A stretch of 64,000 nucleotides of DNA from Symbiodinium natans. Lineage: Eukaryota; Sar; Dinophyceae; Suessiales; Symbiodiniaceae. Below, one piece after another: positions 63,867 through 64,000 of this stretch. Under the pieces are notes generated by a model. It did not search any database. It was not told the DNA's origin and saw only the letters and a program-made list of their open reading frames with translations. The translations under genes and the position numbers were made by a program. The DNA is taken from contig CAJNDS010001136.1 of the NCBI GenBank assembly GCA_905221605.1, positions 604,939 through 668,938 on the forward strand, written 5' to 3'. Each line of letters starts with the position of its first letter. The first letter of the stretch is position 1.

Positions 63867-64000
63867 CCTGGTTAAGAGTTTCTTACAGGTCCCCTAAACC
63901 TAAACTGGCAGTGAGTTTTTTTTTCCGGGCTTGTAACAGGCACCGGGGGGTCCCTCCGCGACAAAGGTTTGTAACAGACGTGCCGTGTCCGCGACAACCC

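Larger units (their letters stand above)
1..64000. repeat. Interspersed TTTAGGG/CCCTAAA heptamer tracts (window-wide)
   Basis: Tracts of the plant/alveolate telomere heptamer, from one to over 30 units, occur every few hundred bases in both orientations, with point variants (TTCAGGG, TTTGGGG, TTTAGGC, CCCCTAAA). They lie in introns and between exons, and are not polarised toward either window end, so this is not a chromosome end. Long ORFs rich in GLGFRV- or TLNPKP-type peptides are translations of these tracts. Several tracts are flanked by direct copies of exon sequence, showing they were inserted. Confidence 0.97.

Noticed and set aside
1-64000. Window being a chromosome end because of abundant TTTAGGG
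   Set aside because: Tracts occur in both orientations, are spaced by unique and coding sequence, and are flanked by target duplications.
1-64000. tRNA or rRNA genes
   Set aside because: No cloverleaf with conserved TTCRANY and no rRNA core sequence noticed on either strand; a proper covariance search would be needed to exclude them.

Overview
This window looks like nuclear DNA of a dinoflagellate (alveolate protist). Four things support that: (i) TTTAGGG/CCCTAAA telomere-type heptamers in both orientations throughout; (ii) genes cut into very short exons; (iii) introns starting GT, GC or GA, with AG|G at the acceptor; (iv) almost all recognisable exons on the + strand. Species cannot be named from sequence alone. 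No rRNA, tRNA, CRISPR or bacterial operon signal was seen, and most long ORFs in the window are read-through of repeats.

Layout: 1-5 kb has scattered + exons among telomeric arrays and hairpin elements. 6.9-7.5 kb has a minus-strand exon with a zinc-knuckle like the C-terminus of non-LTR retrotransposon polyproteins. 9.86-10.43 kb is a 20-bp minisatellite with an inverted block. 11-16 kb has short + exons of unresolved gene(s). 16.9-25.5 kb is the best-resolved gene: about 25 exons joined in one reading frame, encoding a Ser/Lys-rich N-terminus, long coiled coil and hydrophobic segments. 25.5-38.5 kb is repeat-rich with isolated candidate exons. 39-64 kb holds a divergent membrane-bound pyrophosphatase (H+-PPase family) spread over about 24 kb and running off the right edge. 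An intronless 266-codon gene sits inside one of its introns at 55.6-56.4 kb.

The most interesting system is how the introns arose. In the resolved genes nearly every intron lies between two short direct copies of exon sequence (about 6-24 bp, often diverged) that begin with G. Removing one copy plus the insert restores the frame. The donor dinucleotide is simply the first two bases of the upstream copy (GA, GC or GT), and the acceptor AG lies at the 3' end of the insert or within the downstream copy. The inserts belong to several families with terminal inverted repeats (introner-like MITEs), and a separate class consists of nothing but telomeric heptamers. Some sites were hit repeatedly, giving compound introns with three copies of the target. 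This explains the mixed GA/GC/GT donors and the telomeric repeats as products of ongoing intron gain.
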